A stretch of DNA of 64,000 bases from Flavobacterium gawalongense (GTDB lineage Bacteria; Bacteroidota; Bacteroidia; Flavobacteriales; Flavobacteriaceae): assembly GCF_007097265.1 (NCBI RefSeq), contig NZ_VJZP01000006.1:91981-155980 (forward strand), given 5' to 3'. Positions 17,635 through 27,369 of this stretch are shown here, piece after piece; positions within the stretch are counted from its first letter, which is position 1, and each line of letters opens with the position of its first letter. Under the pieces are notes generated by a model that worked only from the letters and a program-made list of their open reading frames with translations, was not told the DNA's origin and made no database searches. A program made the translations under genes and the position numbers.

Positions 17635-18834
17635 ATGAAAATAGTAATAATAAATTCAGGGAGTTCATCCATAAAATACCAATTAATCGACATGCCGGCT
17701 AATGAAGTCATTTGTTCGGGGATGATTGACAGAATAGGATTGGAAACTTCAAATCTTACTTACGTAACCAATAATAATAAATTAGAAGAAACGTTGCCTA
17801 TTCCAAATCATAAAATTGGTTTGAAAAAAATCGCTCAATTGTTAATGGACGAGACAGTTGGAGTTATTAAAAGTACTGATGAGATTGAAGCTGTCGGGCA
17901 TCGTGTGGTGCATGGCGGCAGTGCTTTTTCGAATACCGTAATCATTACCAGTGAAGTAAAAGATAAAATCAGACAGCTTTTTGATTTGGCACCTTTGCAT
18001 AATCCTGCTAACTTGGAAGGAATAAATGTTGCGTCAGCAATTTTCAATACAGCAAAGCAAGTGGCTGTTTTTGATACGGCTTTCCATCAGACGATTCCTG
18101 TCGTGGCGCACAAATATGCATTGCCCAATTACCTTTTGACTGAAAATAAAATACGTGTATATGGTTTTCATGGAACGAGTCACAAATATGTTTCGGAAAA
18201 TGCAATTCATTATTTGAAACAAAATTCTAAAAATAAAGGCTCGAAAATTATTACGATACATTTAGGAAATGGATGTAGCATGACAGCTATAAAAGACGGG
18301 AAAAGTGTCGATCATACGCTTGGTTTTGGTCCAATGAATGGTTTGATTATGGGAACCCGAAGCGGAGATGTGGATCAATCAGTGATTTTTTATCTGGTTA
18401 ATTCGTTAGGGTATTCGCTTGAAGCCGTAAATACGATGCTGCAAAAACAAAGCGGAATGCTAGGACTTACCGGTTATAGCGATTTGAGAGACATTGAAGC
18501 AAATGCAGAAAAAGGAAATGTTGATTGTCAGTTGGCTTTAGATATGAATGCGTATCGGATTAAAAAATACATTGGTTCATACACTGCAGTTTTAAATGGT
18601 TTAGACGCTATTGTTTTTACAGCAGGAATTGGAGAGAATTCCTCTTACATTCGAAAACTGGTTTGTACGGATATGGATTATTTCGGAATTGAATTAGACG
18701 ATTCCAAAAATGAAACTCGTTCTAAGGAAATTCGAGAAATTAATACACCCGATTCAAAAACAAAAATATTGGTTATTCCAACCAATGAAGAAATAGAAAT
18801 TGCAAATCAGGTATTTGAATTGCTTTCAAATTAA
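17635..18834 (+). CDS. ackA: Acetate kinase
   Basis: Transfers phosphate between acetyl phosphate and ADP, yielding ATP and acetate. 399 residues, normal. ASKHA-fold signature MKIVIINSGSSSIKYQLIDM at the N-terminus, VGHRVVHGG, AVFDTAFHQTIP, VYGFHGTSHKYVS with the catalytic His, THLGNGCS-like IHLGNGCSMTAI and FTAGIGENSSYIR near the C-terminus. Paired with pta upstream and closed by a strong terminator. Confidence 0.97.
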   Translation: MKIVIINSGSSSIKYQLIDMPANEVICSGMIDRIGLETSNLTYVTNNNKLEETLPIPNHKIGLKKIAQLLMDETVGVIKSTDEIEAVGHRVVHGGSAFSNTVIITSEVKDKIRQLFDLAPLHNPANLEGINVASAIFNTAKQVAVFDTAFHQTIPVVAHKYALPNYLLTENKIRVYGFHGTSHKYVSENAIHYLKQNSKNKGSKIITIHLGNGCSMTAIKDGKSVDHTLGFGPMNGLIMGTRSGDVDQSVIFYLVNSLGYSLEAVNTMLQKQSGMLGLTGYSDLRDIEANAEKGNVDCQLALDMNAYRIKKYIGSYTAVLNGLDAIVFTAGIGENSSYIRKLVCTDMDYFGIELDDSKNETRSKEIREINTPDSKTKILVIPTNEEIEIANQVFELLSN

Positions 18835-18850
18835 AAAATGTCATTTTCTG

Positions 18851-18878
18851 AAAAAGCTTCTGCAGAGAAGCTTTTTTT
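18851..18878 (+). terminator. Terminator after ackA
   Basis: AAAAAGCTTCT, loop GCAG, AGAAGCTTTTTTT: an 11-bp stem with T-tract, 16 nt after the stop. Confidence 0.9.
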
Positions 18879-18903
18879 ATGGTTTTTATTTAAGAAATCT
18901 GTT

Positions 18904-18911
18904 TATATTTG
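18904..18911 (+). promoter_or_regulatory. -7 element of the propeller sensor gene
   Basis: TATATTTG, just after the ackA terminator. It overlaps the upstream TTG codon (18909-18911) that would otherwise start the next frame, so translation should begin downstream, at TTG 18930. Confidence 0.5.
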
Positions 18912-18929
18912 GAGATAAAACGCCACATT

Positions 18930-21674
18930 TTGAAAGTAAGAATTACAGCAATAATCCTATTATATTTTATTTCATTCCAACTTTATTCTCAAGAGTTACT
19001 TCCTTTCGTCGAAAATTACAGCAAATCTAATTATCAGGGCGATAACCAGATTTGGAATGTGGCGCAAGGAAATGATGCTGCCATGTATTTTGCTAATAAT
19101 TATTATTTACTGCGATACGATGGCGTAAAATGGGAGAAATATACCTTGCCTAACAAAACAATTATTCGCTCCATAATGGTTGACGGCAACAAGATTTATT
19201 CTGGTTCTTATAAAGAATTTGGGTATTGGTTTCGAAAAGAAGGAAAGATGCATTATGTTTCGATTTCCAAAGGCAATAAGGTTTTTGATGAAAAGAACAA
19301 TGAAGAAATTTGGAAGATATTTAAGTTTAATAACAAAATTTACTTTCAGTCCTTTAATGGGGTTTTTCTCTTTGATGGAAAAGTAATCAAGGAAATAAAG
19401 CTTACCTTTCTTATTTCCTATTGCTTTGTGGTAGATAATGAATTATTGATTGCTTCAGTAGAGAAAGGGATTTATAAAATGAATAATGGTCGTATAGAAA
19501 AAGTAAAAGAATGGTCAGTTTTAGAAAATAATGTCATTCATGCCATTCAAAAACACCAAGACAAAACATATTTTTTTACTAAAAAAAATGGTGTTTATGT
19601 TCTGGAAAATGGCGTTTTGATTGCTTGGAAAAATCCTTTAAATGACATTTTGAAGGCTGCAAACATTAACATTGCCCAGTTTATAAAAAGCAATAAACTG
19701 ATAATAGGAACAGCAAATAAAGGGGTTTACGTTTTTGATTTGAATGATGGTTCTTATAAAAACATCAATCGAAATAACGTCTTGATGAACAATTCTATTT
19801 TAAGTATTGGTCAGGACAAAGAGAATGATTTATGGTTGGGACTGGATAATGGAATTGCTCATATTGAAGTCAATTCTCCTATTTCTATTTTTTATGACAG
19901 TTCAGGGATTTTAGGTTCTGTCTATTCGGTGGCAAGCACTGCAAAGGGCTATCTGATGGCTTCTAATCATGGTGTTTTTAAATATGAGGACAAACAACTT
20001 TCATTGGTTCCAAATACACAAGGCCAGGCTTGGAATATCAGTAAAATAAATAATAAATACCTCATAGGCCATAATGAAGGGACTTTTATCTATGATAACG
20101 GATCATTCAATAAATTAAGTACTATAAATGGGGGTTGGAATTTAACAAAAAGCAGCATTAACAATTCGTATTTGCAAGCTACTTACAGTGGTGTGATCAT
20201 TTATAATGACGCTAATGATTTGAATAAAAAGATAGTTGTAGAAGGACTATTGAAGCCTATTAAATATGTGGCCCAAAACAGGAAAAATGAGATTTGGGCT
20301 GCGGATAATAACAGAGGTTTGTATCGAATTCTTTATAATGATGCCTACGAGACAATCGATATCGATAATGTTACCCAACGCAGTAAAATCAACAATGATT
20401 TTGGCGTAAAAATATTTGAGTTCAGAAATGAAATCCTTTTTTTAATACACAATTCCTGGTACACTTATAATTCAATCACCAATCAGTTGGAAGGGAATGA
20501 ATTGTTTAATTCCAATTTCAAAAACGTCTCTGATATTGTTGCTATTGACGAAAATAACTTCATGGTGCTTCAAGATGGACTTTTGTATCATGTTTATGCA
20601 GATGATAATAAATTCATTAGAAATAGTATTCAGGAGAAATATTATAAAGGAAAAATCATCAATGATAATTTGAAAGTATATAAGAATAACGACAGTTATC
20701 TTTTGAATCTGGATGATGGTTTTATTTCTCTTCAATTAAAATATAAAAATAAGCCAAGAACAAATGTAAAGATTGAAGCTTTCAACGATGATGTTTTGGT
20801 GGAAAATAAATCAAAAATCAAGCATAATTCAGAGCTTAAAATACATGTAATATCCGGAATTTATGGAGCGACAAGACCGGATTTGTTTTATAGAATAAAT
20901 GGGACAAAAGAATTCATTCCTATAAAAGAAGGATTGATTATTTTGAATAACCTCAATAGTGGTTCTCACGATGTGACTATTTATGGTAACGATGGTTTGC
21001 ATTATAATAAAGTTTCCAATTTTCAATTCATTGTTGCAAAGGCATGGTATTTTTCTTTGTGGATGATTTTAGTGTACCTGATTGTTATAGGTTTGATATT
21101 ATATCTTTATTATAAATGGAATAAGATGAAATATATTCAGAAACTGAAATTACAGGAAGAAGAATTAAAGCATCAAAAGAAAATTCTGGAAATGGAATTA
21201 AAAGCCGAAAACGAGTTGAATGTTCAGGAGTATGAAAAGCATATTTTAGAACTCGAATTACAGTCAAAATCATCAGAAGTAGCTGGTAAATCACTTTCGA
21301 TTGCCAAGCAAAGTGAAATGATAGAGAATATTCAAGGAATTTTAGATTCTGAAACGGATTTCAACAAACTAAAAAGCGAGATAAAAAAGGCCATAAAAAT
21401 CAATGCGGTTAACAAGCATGAATGGGAAACATTTGAAACAAATTTGAATCAAATTCATAATGAGTTTATAATTAACCTTTCTAAAAAATATCCAAACCTG
21501 ACTTCTAAGGATATTAAGCTTTGTATTTACTTAAAAATGAATCTTTCCTCCAAAGAAATTGCACCAATGATGAATATTTCTTTCAGAGGTGTTGAATTGC
21601 ATCGCTATCGATTAAGAAAAAAATTGAACCTTGTTCAGGATGAAAACCTTTCCAAGTTTTTATTAAATATATAA
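18930..21674 (+). CDS. Two-component-propeller-type sensor with C-terminal LuxR-like HTH
   Basis: 914 residues from TTG at 18930, which gives a clean signal peptide (MKVRITAIILLYFISFQLYS, Q). The frame is open from TTG at 18909 but that codon lies in the promoter. Order: periplasmic beta-propeller repeats (residues ~40-600, e.g. DLWLGLDNGIAHIE, IWAADNNRGLYRIL), a Y_Y_Y-like domain, one membrane helix (FSLWMILVYLIVIGLILYLY), a coiled coil of about 80 residues, and a LuxR-type helix-turn-helix (LTSKDIKLCIYLKMNLSSKE, then IAPMMNISFRGVELHRYRLR). There is no kinase core, so sensing may be coupled directly to DNA binding at the membrane. Directly upstream of susC/susD, it is the likely PUL regulator. 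Confidence 0.85.
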   Translation: MKVRITAIILLYFISFQLYSQELLPFVENYSKSNYQGDNQIWNVAQGNDAAMYFANNYYLLRYDGVKWEKYTLPNKTIIRSIMVDGNKIYSGSYKEFGYWFRKEGKMHYVSISKGNKVFDEKNNEEIWKIFKFNNKIYFQSFNGVFLFDGKVIKEIKLTFLISYCFVVDNELLIASVEKGIYKMNNGRIEKVKEWSVLENNVIHAIQKHQDKTYFFTKKNGVYVLENGVLIAWKNPLNDILKAANINIAQFIKSNKLIIGTANKGVYVFDLNDGSYKNINRNNVLMNNSILSIGQDKENDLWLGLDNGIAHIEVNSPISIFYDSSGILGSVYSVASTAKGYLMASNHGVFKYEDKQLSLVPNTQGQAWNISKINNKYLIGHNEGTFIYDNGSFNKLSTINGGWNLTKSSINNSYLQATYSGVIIYNDANDLNKKIVVEGLLKPIKYVAQNRKNEIWAADNNRGLYRILYNDAYETIDIDNVTQRSKINNDFGVKIFEFRNEILFLIHNSWYTYNSITNQLEGNELFNSNFKNVSDIVAIDENNFMVLQDGLLYHVYADDNKFIRNSIQEKYYKGKIINDNLKVYKNNDSYLLNLDDGFISLQLKYKNKPRTNVKIEAFNDDVLVENKSKIKHNSELKIHVISGIYGATRPDLFYRINGTKEFIPIKEGLIILNNLNSGSHDVTIYGNDGLHYNKVSNFQFIVAKAWYFSLWMILVYLIVIGLILYLYYKWNKMKYIQKLKLQEEELKHQKKILEMELKAENELNVQEYEKHILELELQSKSSEVAGKSLSIAKQSEMIENIQGILDSETDFNKLKSEIKKAIKINAVNKHEWETFETNLNQIHNEFIINLSKKYPNLTSKDIKLCIYLKMNLSSKEIAPMMNISFRGVELHRYRLRKKLNLVQDENLSKFLLNI

Positions 21675-21916
21675 ATAAGTTATATTTTTTATAGATACTA
21701 TATTATTTAAGTCAATTCTTTACGAAATTATAATACATCATTACTACATCATATAGATGTAGTACAATGCCTCTTTACCTTTCTTAGCTACTTTAAAACA
21801 TAGATTTCTTGTCGTTTTTCAATATTTTGATGTATTCATGTAGTAACTCCATTATGGTTACTATAACGTTGTAATTATCTAATTTGGCTCCACTAACTTT
21901 AACAAATTATTAATAT

Positions 21917-24916
21917 ATGAGAAATTTTATTTTTAGCTTTTTAGCACTCATTCTACTTCCGGCGTACATGTCTGGTCAAGTAATTAAGGGAAAAGTATTG
22001 GATAAGGATGGGATTGGAATTCCTGGAGCAATGATAATTGCTGCCGATTCTAAGACTTCAGCTGATACTGATTTTGACGGTAATTTTAATATCAATGCCA
22101 AAGTAGGTGAGGTATTAAAAATTAGCATGGTAGGTTTTGATGCCATATCAGTGAATGCAACATCCGGGGTTATGAACATTACTTTGAAAGAAGCCAAAGA
22201 CACCGAATTAAAAGAAGTGGTTGTTATTGGATATGGAACCAGAAAAAAGATTGATAATACCACCGCAATTACTTCATTAAAAGCAGAAGAAATATCTAAA
22301 ACCAAAGTTTTGAATGCTTCACAAGCAATACAAGGTAAAGCCGCTGGTGTTCAAGTAATTTCTTCAGACTTGCCGGGAAGTACACCTTCTGTTGTTATTA
22401 GAGGTTTAGGAACTGCATTAGGAGGAAGAACTCCTTTATTTATTGTAGATGGTATGCCTACTGAGAATATTAATAACATCAATACCAATGATATTACATC
22501 ATATGAGATATTGAAAGATGCTTCTTCATTAGCAATCTATGGAACCAGAGCTGCAAATGGTGTAATCATAATTACTACCAAAAAAGGAAAAGGGGATAAG
22601 GTTTCTGTAGAATTTGAAAGCTTTGCAGGTTTTAGAGAGCCTCTGAAAAAAGTAAAAATGGCAGGAAGTAACAAGTATGCTCATTATTCGAATGCAGCTT
22701 TGCAAACGACCACTTTTTCACAAGATCAACCTTTAAATACAGATTGGTTTGATGCAATTACCAGAACAGGATCGTATAATCAAAATAACGTATCGGTTTC
22801 TGGAGGAACAGAAAATATAAAATACTTTTTCAGTTTAGGAAATTATCAAGAGAAAGCAATTCTTAATGGCTTAGATTACAGTCGTACTACTTTTAGAAAT
22901 AATAATGAATACAAAATTTCTAAAAAATTGACTTTGAATCAAAACTTTAGTTTCGGTTCAACAAATTCAACTCCAAAACCATTGAGTGCTTTTACAAATG
23001 CGTACAAGCAATCTCCAATAGTTCCGGTTCGTTTTCCAAATGGACAATATGGTGTGTCTTTTGTTGGAAACGATGGTTTTGCAGGAACAACAGGTTCTTC
23101 ATTTAATAATGTAGGGAATCCTGTAGCTCAATTAGACTTTTTTAATGAAAAGCAAAAAAGCATAACATTGCAGGGCGGTTTAAAATTAGACTATGAAATT
23201 GTAAAAGCATTAAAATTTACATCGCAGTTTAATGGAGAATATTATACTTGGAAAAACTACAATTTCGAAGATACTAAAAACATCTGGTTAGCTGCTGATC
23301 CAAGTAGAGTTGCCTCTCAATACAGTGCTACAGCTAATATCAATTTATTAACTAAAGGAAGAAATCAATATTTCAACTGGAACTTATCTAATTATTTTAC
23401 TTACAACAAAATTTTTGGAGAAATTCATGATATTGAAGTAACTGGAGGTATTGAAACTTCTGTTAAAGGTTCAAGAGAACAATTGACTATTGCCAGAAAA
23501 AATGTGAATGCTGATGCTAATTATTGGTCTTTAAAAGATGTTGATTATGTGGGAACCGTGACTAGCTATAAGGATGAAGTTTTTAATGAAAATAAATTGG
23601 CTTCTTATTTTGGCAGATTCCAATATAAATTAATGGACAGATACTTATTTACTGGTACAATTAGACGTGACGGTTCATCAAATTTTGGTAAAGATTACCG
23701 TTGGGGAACTTTCCCTGCCTTTGGTTTAGGCTGGATTGTTACCAAAGAAGAATTTTTGGCTAATGCAAAAGCAATCAATTTATTAAAATTAAGAGGAGGT
23801 TGGGGTAAATTAGGAAACCAAAATGTTCCTCTTAATAACCAAGCTTATACTTCAGGACTTAGTAGTTATTTGGGAGGTTCTATATTGAATGAAGGTACTA
23901 CTATTAATTCTCAAGTTGACCCGAGTTTATCATGGGAAATTACAGAAGAAGCTTCTGCAGGTGTAGATTTTGAATTATTAGATAACAGATTGAAAGGATC
24001 GTTTGATGTTTATGATAAAAAAACAACTAATGTCATTTTAAATACAAAACCTTACACCACTTCTGGAATAAGCAATGCTTCACCTGCACATGTTGGGGAA
24101 GTTTCTAATAAAGGATATGAAGTAGCTTTACGTTGGGATGATAAACTAACCGATAACTTGAGTTACTGGATTGGAGGTAATTTTTCTAACAACAAAAATG
24201 AACTTACAGGTTTAAAAAATGCGACACTATCTCCAATTAATGGAGGAGGTTTAGGAAACGGACAGTGGACAAAATTACTGGATAATAGTTCTGTAGGTCA
24301 GCCATTGGGTAGTTTCTTTATGTATGAATATGCTGGTTTAGATGCTGCAAATGGTAAAATGTTATATTTTGACGCTAACGGTGCAAAAGTAACCCAAGAT
24401 GTTTTAGCAGAAGCGGATAAAAAATATGTAGGTTCTATTTTACCAACTTCAACTTATGGTGTTACTTTAGGTTTGAACTATAAAAACTTTGATTTATCAG
24501 TTGATGGATACGGTACTTCTGGAGCAAAAGTGTACAACGGTAAAAAAGCACAACGTTTTACTGGAGAAAACATTGAAGAATCACTGGCAACCAATTTCTG
24601 GACACCAAACAATACAACTGCTTTGAATCCTGCACCATTTAATTTAGTTCCGGTAGCTTCTACTTACTATTTAGAATCAGGGGATTTCTTTAGAATCAAT
24701 AATATTACGCTAGGATATAAAATTCCATTAGAAGGAGAATTTTTGAATTCTTGTAGAATATATGTGAATGCGATAAATCCATTTATTACTCAAAAATTCT
24801 CAGGTTTTTCTCCCGAATTAAATGGTAATGGCGATCCTTATGGGACTCAAGGTATCGAGTTGGATGCTTACCCTACATTAAGATCGTTTGTTATTGGTGC
24901 TAATTTAAAATTTTAA
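21917..24916 (+). CDS. SusC/RagA-family TonB-linked outer membrane transporter
   Basis: Outer-membrane active importer of oligosaccharides. 999 residues: signal peptide ending MSGQ, a carboxypeptidase-regulatory-like domain (IKGKVLDKDGIGIPGAMI), a TonB-interaction and plug region (KEVVVIGYGTRKK, LNASQAIQGKAAGVQVIS, VIRGLG, VDGMP) and a long 22-strand barrel ending in FVIGANLKF with a terminal Phe. susD follows after 4 nt, the standard pairing. The 242-nt upstream spacer has no perfect TAnnTTTG box, consistent with activation by the sensor. Confidence 0.95.
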   Translation: MRNFIFSFLALILLPAYMSGQVIKGKVLDKDGIGIPGAMIIAADSKTSADTDFDGNFNINAKVGEVLKISMVGFDAISVNATSGVMNITLKEAKDTELKEVVVIGYGTRKKIDNTTAITSLKAEEISKTKVLNASQAIQGKAAGVQVISSDLPGSTPSVVIRGLGTALGGRTPLFIVDGMPTENINNINTNDITSYEILKDASSLAIYGTRAANGVIIITTKKGKGDKVSVEFESFAGFREPLKKVKMAGSNKYAHYSNAALQTTTFSQDQPLNTDWFDAITRTGSYNQNNVSVSGGTENIKYFFSLGNYQEKAILNGLDYSRTTFRNNNEYKISKKLTLNQNFSFGSTNSTPKPLSAFTNAYKQSPIVPVRFPNGQYGVSFVGNDGFAGTTGSSFNNVGNPVAQLDFFNEKQKSITLQGGLKLDYEIVKALKFTSQFNGEYYTWKNYNFEDTKNIWLAADPSRVASQYSATANINLLTKGRNQYFNWNLSNYFTYNKIFGEIHDIEVTGGIETSVKGSREQLTIARKNVNADANYWSLKDVDYVGTVTSYKDEVFNENKLASYFGRFQYKLMDRYLFTGTIRRDGSSNFGKDYRWGTFPAFGLGWIVTKEEFLANAKAINLLKLRGGWGKLGNQNVPLNNQAYTSGLSSYLGGSILNEGTTINSQVDPSLSWEITEEASAGVDFELLDNRLKGSFDVYDKKTTNVILNTKPYTTSGISNASPAHVGEVSNKGYEVALRWDDKLTDNLSYWIGGNFSNNKNELTGLKNATLSPINGGGLGNGQWTKLLDNSSVGQPLGSFFMYEYAGLDAANGKMLYFDANGAKVTQDVLAEADKKYVGSILPTSTYGVTLGLNYKNFDLSVDGYGTSGAKVYNGKKAQRFTGENIEESLATNFWTPNNTTALNPAPFNLVPVASTYYLESGDFFRINNITLGYKIPLEGEFLNSCRIYVNAINPFITQKFSGFSPELNGNGDPYGTQGIELDAYPTLRSFVIGANLKF

Positions 24917-24920
24917 TATT

Positions 24921-26375
24921 ATGAAAAAGATATATATATCAATGTTTGTGCTATCCGCATACTTTGTTTCAGGATGTTCAAGCGATTATTTAGATGTAGA
25001 TCAAACCGAATCTATTTCTACGAAAGATATAGCATTGTTCAACAATGATCAAGGAGCGGCTACTTTTGTAACGGCAATCTATAGTAAATTTTTAGATTGG
25101 AACATGACTTCATTTTCGTGGATTGGATTGTCAAGCATTGCTTCTGATGATGCTGATAAAGGATCTTCTCCCGGAGATACAGGTTCAGATAAAGATGTAA
25201 TGGATGCATTGACTTACAATGCTTCAAGTCCGTCAACCAGTGAGATTTTTGCGGCTAATTATGAGGGAATTAACAGATGCAATCAAGCATTAAACATTAT
25301 CCCACAATTAGATCAGGCAAATGCGTCTTTACGAGCCAGATTATTAGGCGAAGCTAAGTTTTTAAGAGCTTTCATGTATTTTACTTTGGTAAAAACCTAT
25401 GGTGGTGTGCCAATTGTAGACCATTTGCCAAATCCATCTTCTGATGAAGATAGAATCATGCAATTAACACGCAAAACAAGTGCTGAAGTATATGCTTTAA
25501 TCGAAAGTGATTTGGCTGATGCCATTGCGGCATTACCAAACAAATCAGAATATGCTGTTTCTGAAAAAGGAAGAGCTTCAAAAGGAGCCGCTTATGCACT
25601 GTTGGCAAAAGTAAATTTATATCAAAAAAACTGGCAGAAAGTCGTAGACAACTGTAATTTGATTACAGGATATGCTATAGTTTCAGATTATGCTTCTATG
25701 TTTAGATTGGCAGGGGAGAATGATGCAGAATCAATTTTTGAAATTCAAGGAACTGGTTCAACTCCGGCCAAAGGAATCTCAGGATATTCAGCTACACAAG
25801 GTGCCCGTGGTGCCGGTGGATGGGGATGGGGCTTCAATACACCATCTCAAAGTTTGGTAAATGCTTATGAAGCAGGTGATGCAAGAAAAAATGCAACAAT
25901 CATTTTTGCAGGAACTACTTTATACGATGGTAGAGTAGTACCAACAACCGTAGAAAATCCTAGATACAATTATAAAGCGTATTCTTCTGCTTATACGGAT
26001 GCATGGGAAACAGATGTGAATATCAAATATTTGAGATATGCTGAAGTACTATTAATGAAAGCCGAAGCATTAAACGAATTGAATCAAACTTCTGCGGCTA
26101 TTCCTTTGTTAAACCAAATCAGAACAAGAGCTGGATTAGGAAATACAACTGCAGTATCCCAGGCGGATGTTAGAATAGCAATCTGGAAAGAAAGAAGAGT
26201 TGAAATGGCTTTTGAGCACGATAGATTCTTTGATTTAGTACGTACAGGTCAAGCCGTTGCCGCTTTTGCCATTGATGGAAAAACGTTTGTTGCAGGTAAA
26301 CATGAATTGTTTCCATTGCCTCAATCATTCATTACGCAATCAAACGGATTGTCAGCACAAAATCCTGGTTATTAA
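24921..26375 (+). CDS. SusD/RagB-family substrate-binding lipoprotein
   Basis: 484-residue surface lipoprotein forming the lid of the SusC transporter. Lipobox around Cys19 (YFVSGCSSDYLD), TPR-like helices typical of SusD (FLRAFMYFTLVKTYGGVPIV at about 144-163, KGAAYALLAKVNLY) and the C-terminal KERRVEMAFEHDRFFDLVRT motif with PLPQSFI near the end. Co-transcribed with susC and the LamG lipoprotein 18 nt downstream. Confidence 0.95.
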   Translation: MKKIYISMFVLSAYFVSGCSSDYLDVDQTESISTKDIALFNNDQGAATFVTAIYSKFLDWNMTSFSWIGLSSIASDDADKGSSPGDTGSDKDVMDALTYNASSPSTSEIFAANYEGINRCNQALNIIPQLDQANASLRARLLGEAKFLRAFMYFTLVKTYGGVPIVDHLPNPSSDEDRIMQLTRKTSAEVYALIESDLADAIAALPNKSEYAVSEKGRASKGAAYALLAKVNLYQKNWQKVVDNCNLITGYAIVSDYASMFRLAGENDAESIFEIQGTGSTPAKGISGYSATQGARGAGGWGWGFNTPSQSLVNAYEAGDARKNATIIFAGTTLYDGRVVPTTVENPRYNYKAYSSAYTDAWETDVNIKYLRYAEVLLMKAEALNELNQTSAAIPLLNQIRTRAGLGNTTAVSQADVRIAIWKERRVEMAFEHDRFFDLVRTGQAVAAFAIDGKTFVAGKHELFPLPQSFITQSNGLSAQNPGY

Positions 26376-26393
26376 TTTTAAAAAACAGTAAAA

Positions 26394-27296
26394 ATGAAAA
26401 AAAATAAATATATTTTCTTATTTGCTTCTGTTCTGGCTTCACAATTTTTTGTGAGCTGTAATGAGGATAGTATAGATAAAGTAAACAGTCCAATTCCTTA
26501 CGAGTCAATTGGAGGTTATGAAAACTCAGATGATATTGCTGCCAGTAATTTGATTGCTAAACTGAGTTTTGAGGACAATATCGCGGATTCAAAGAATGGA
26601 ATTACAGGTGGAGTTGGAACAAATGTTTCTTATGATAATGGTGTAAAAGGGAAAGCGTATAAAGGATCTTCAAGTTCTTTTATCGCTTATAGTACAGTAG
26701 CAAGTTCTTTGGTAGATATAAAGAGCATTACTGTTTCTATGTGGATCAATACGAATCCACATACGGGAGGAGCACAATCCTTATTTATGTTACCAAAAAC
26801 AACAGATTTTTGGGGGAATATTTTCTCATTGATTGAAGGTACTGGTCCGGCCACTACTATGTTAATGAAAAATCACCTTCAAAAAGATGTAACTCCAAGT
26901 ATTGCCTGGTCAGGTCAGTTTATTGAACACAGCGGTACTAACGTATTAACTAATATGTTTGGGAAATGGAAGCATGTGGTATGGACGTATAGTGGGGCCA
27001 GTTCTACTTACAGTATGTATATTGATGGACAAAAGCTTGATTTGCCTGCTTCAATAGCAAAAAGATATGCTAGCGACCCTCTTGCTGGTGGAGTTGGATA
27101 TGGCGAACTAGCTAATTCAAATGTTTCAAAATTCATTATTGGGGGATATCAACAACATTTAGGTGCACCCTGGGGTGCTCCGGATGGTTGGATGTTGAAT
27201 TATACAGGTCTAATGGATGAGTTTAGAATTTATAACGCTGCTCTTTCTGACAATGAAGTTGTTGCTTTATATAAATTAGAAAAAGATAACAGATAA
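26394..27296 (+). CDS. LamG/concanavalin-like domain lipoprotein, candidate glycan-binding protein
   Basis: 300 residues. Signal peptide with lipobox (ASQFFVSCNEDS) and, from about residue 55, a LamG-like jelly roll (SLVDIKSITVSMWINTNPHT, FGKWKHVVWTYSG, MYIDGQKLDL, GLMDEFRIYNAALSDNEVVA). In the slot after SusD such proteins are usually surface glycan-binding proteins that help capture the polymer. No catalytic residues recognised. A hairpin just downstream may reduce transcription into the enzyme genes. Confidence 0.8.
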   Translation: MKKNKYIFLFASVLASQFFVSCNEDSIDKVNSPIPYESIGGYENSDDIAASNLIAKLSFEDNIADSKNGITGGVGTNVSYDNGVKGKAYKGSSSSFIAYSTVASSLVDIKSITVSMWINTNPHTGGAQSLFMLPKTTDFWGNIFSLIEGTGPATTMLMKNHLQKDVTPSIAWSGQFIEHSGTNVLTNMFGKWKHVVWTYSGASSTYSMYIDGQKLDLPASIAKRYASDPLAGGVGYGELANSNVSKFIIGGYQQHLGAPWGAPDGWMLNYTGLMDEFRIYNAALSDNEVVALYKLEKDNR

Positions 27297-27307
27297 AGGT
27301 CTATTGA

Positions 27308-27343
27308 CGCACCTAGTTTGCATAAAACTAGGTGTGTATTTTT
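27308..27343 (+). terminator. Hairpin between binding-protein and enzyme genes
   Basis: CACCTAGTTT (27310-27319), 5-nt loop, AAACTAGGTG (27325-27334), then TGTATTTTTAG. The T-tract is interrupted, so this may be an attenuator or an RNA-stabilising hairpin that keeps susCD levels above those of the enzymes. Confidence 0.65.
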
Positions 27344-27369
27344 AGTTATTAATCCAATTATTTATAAAA

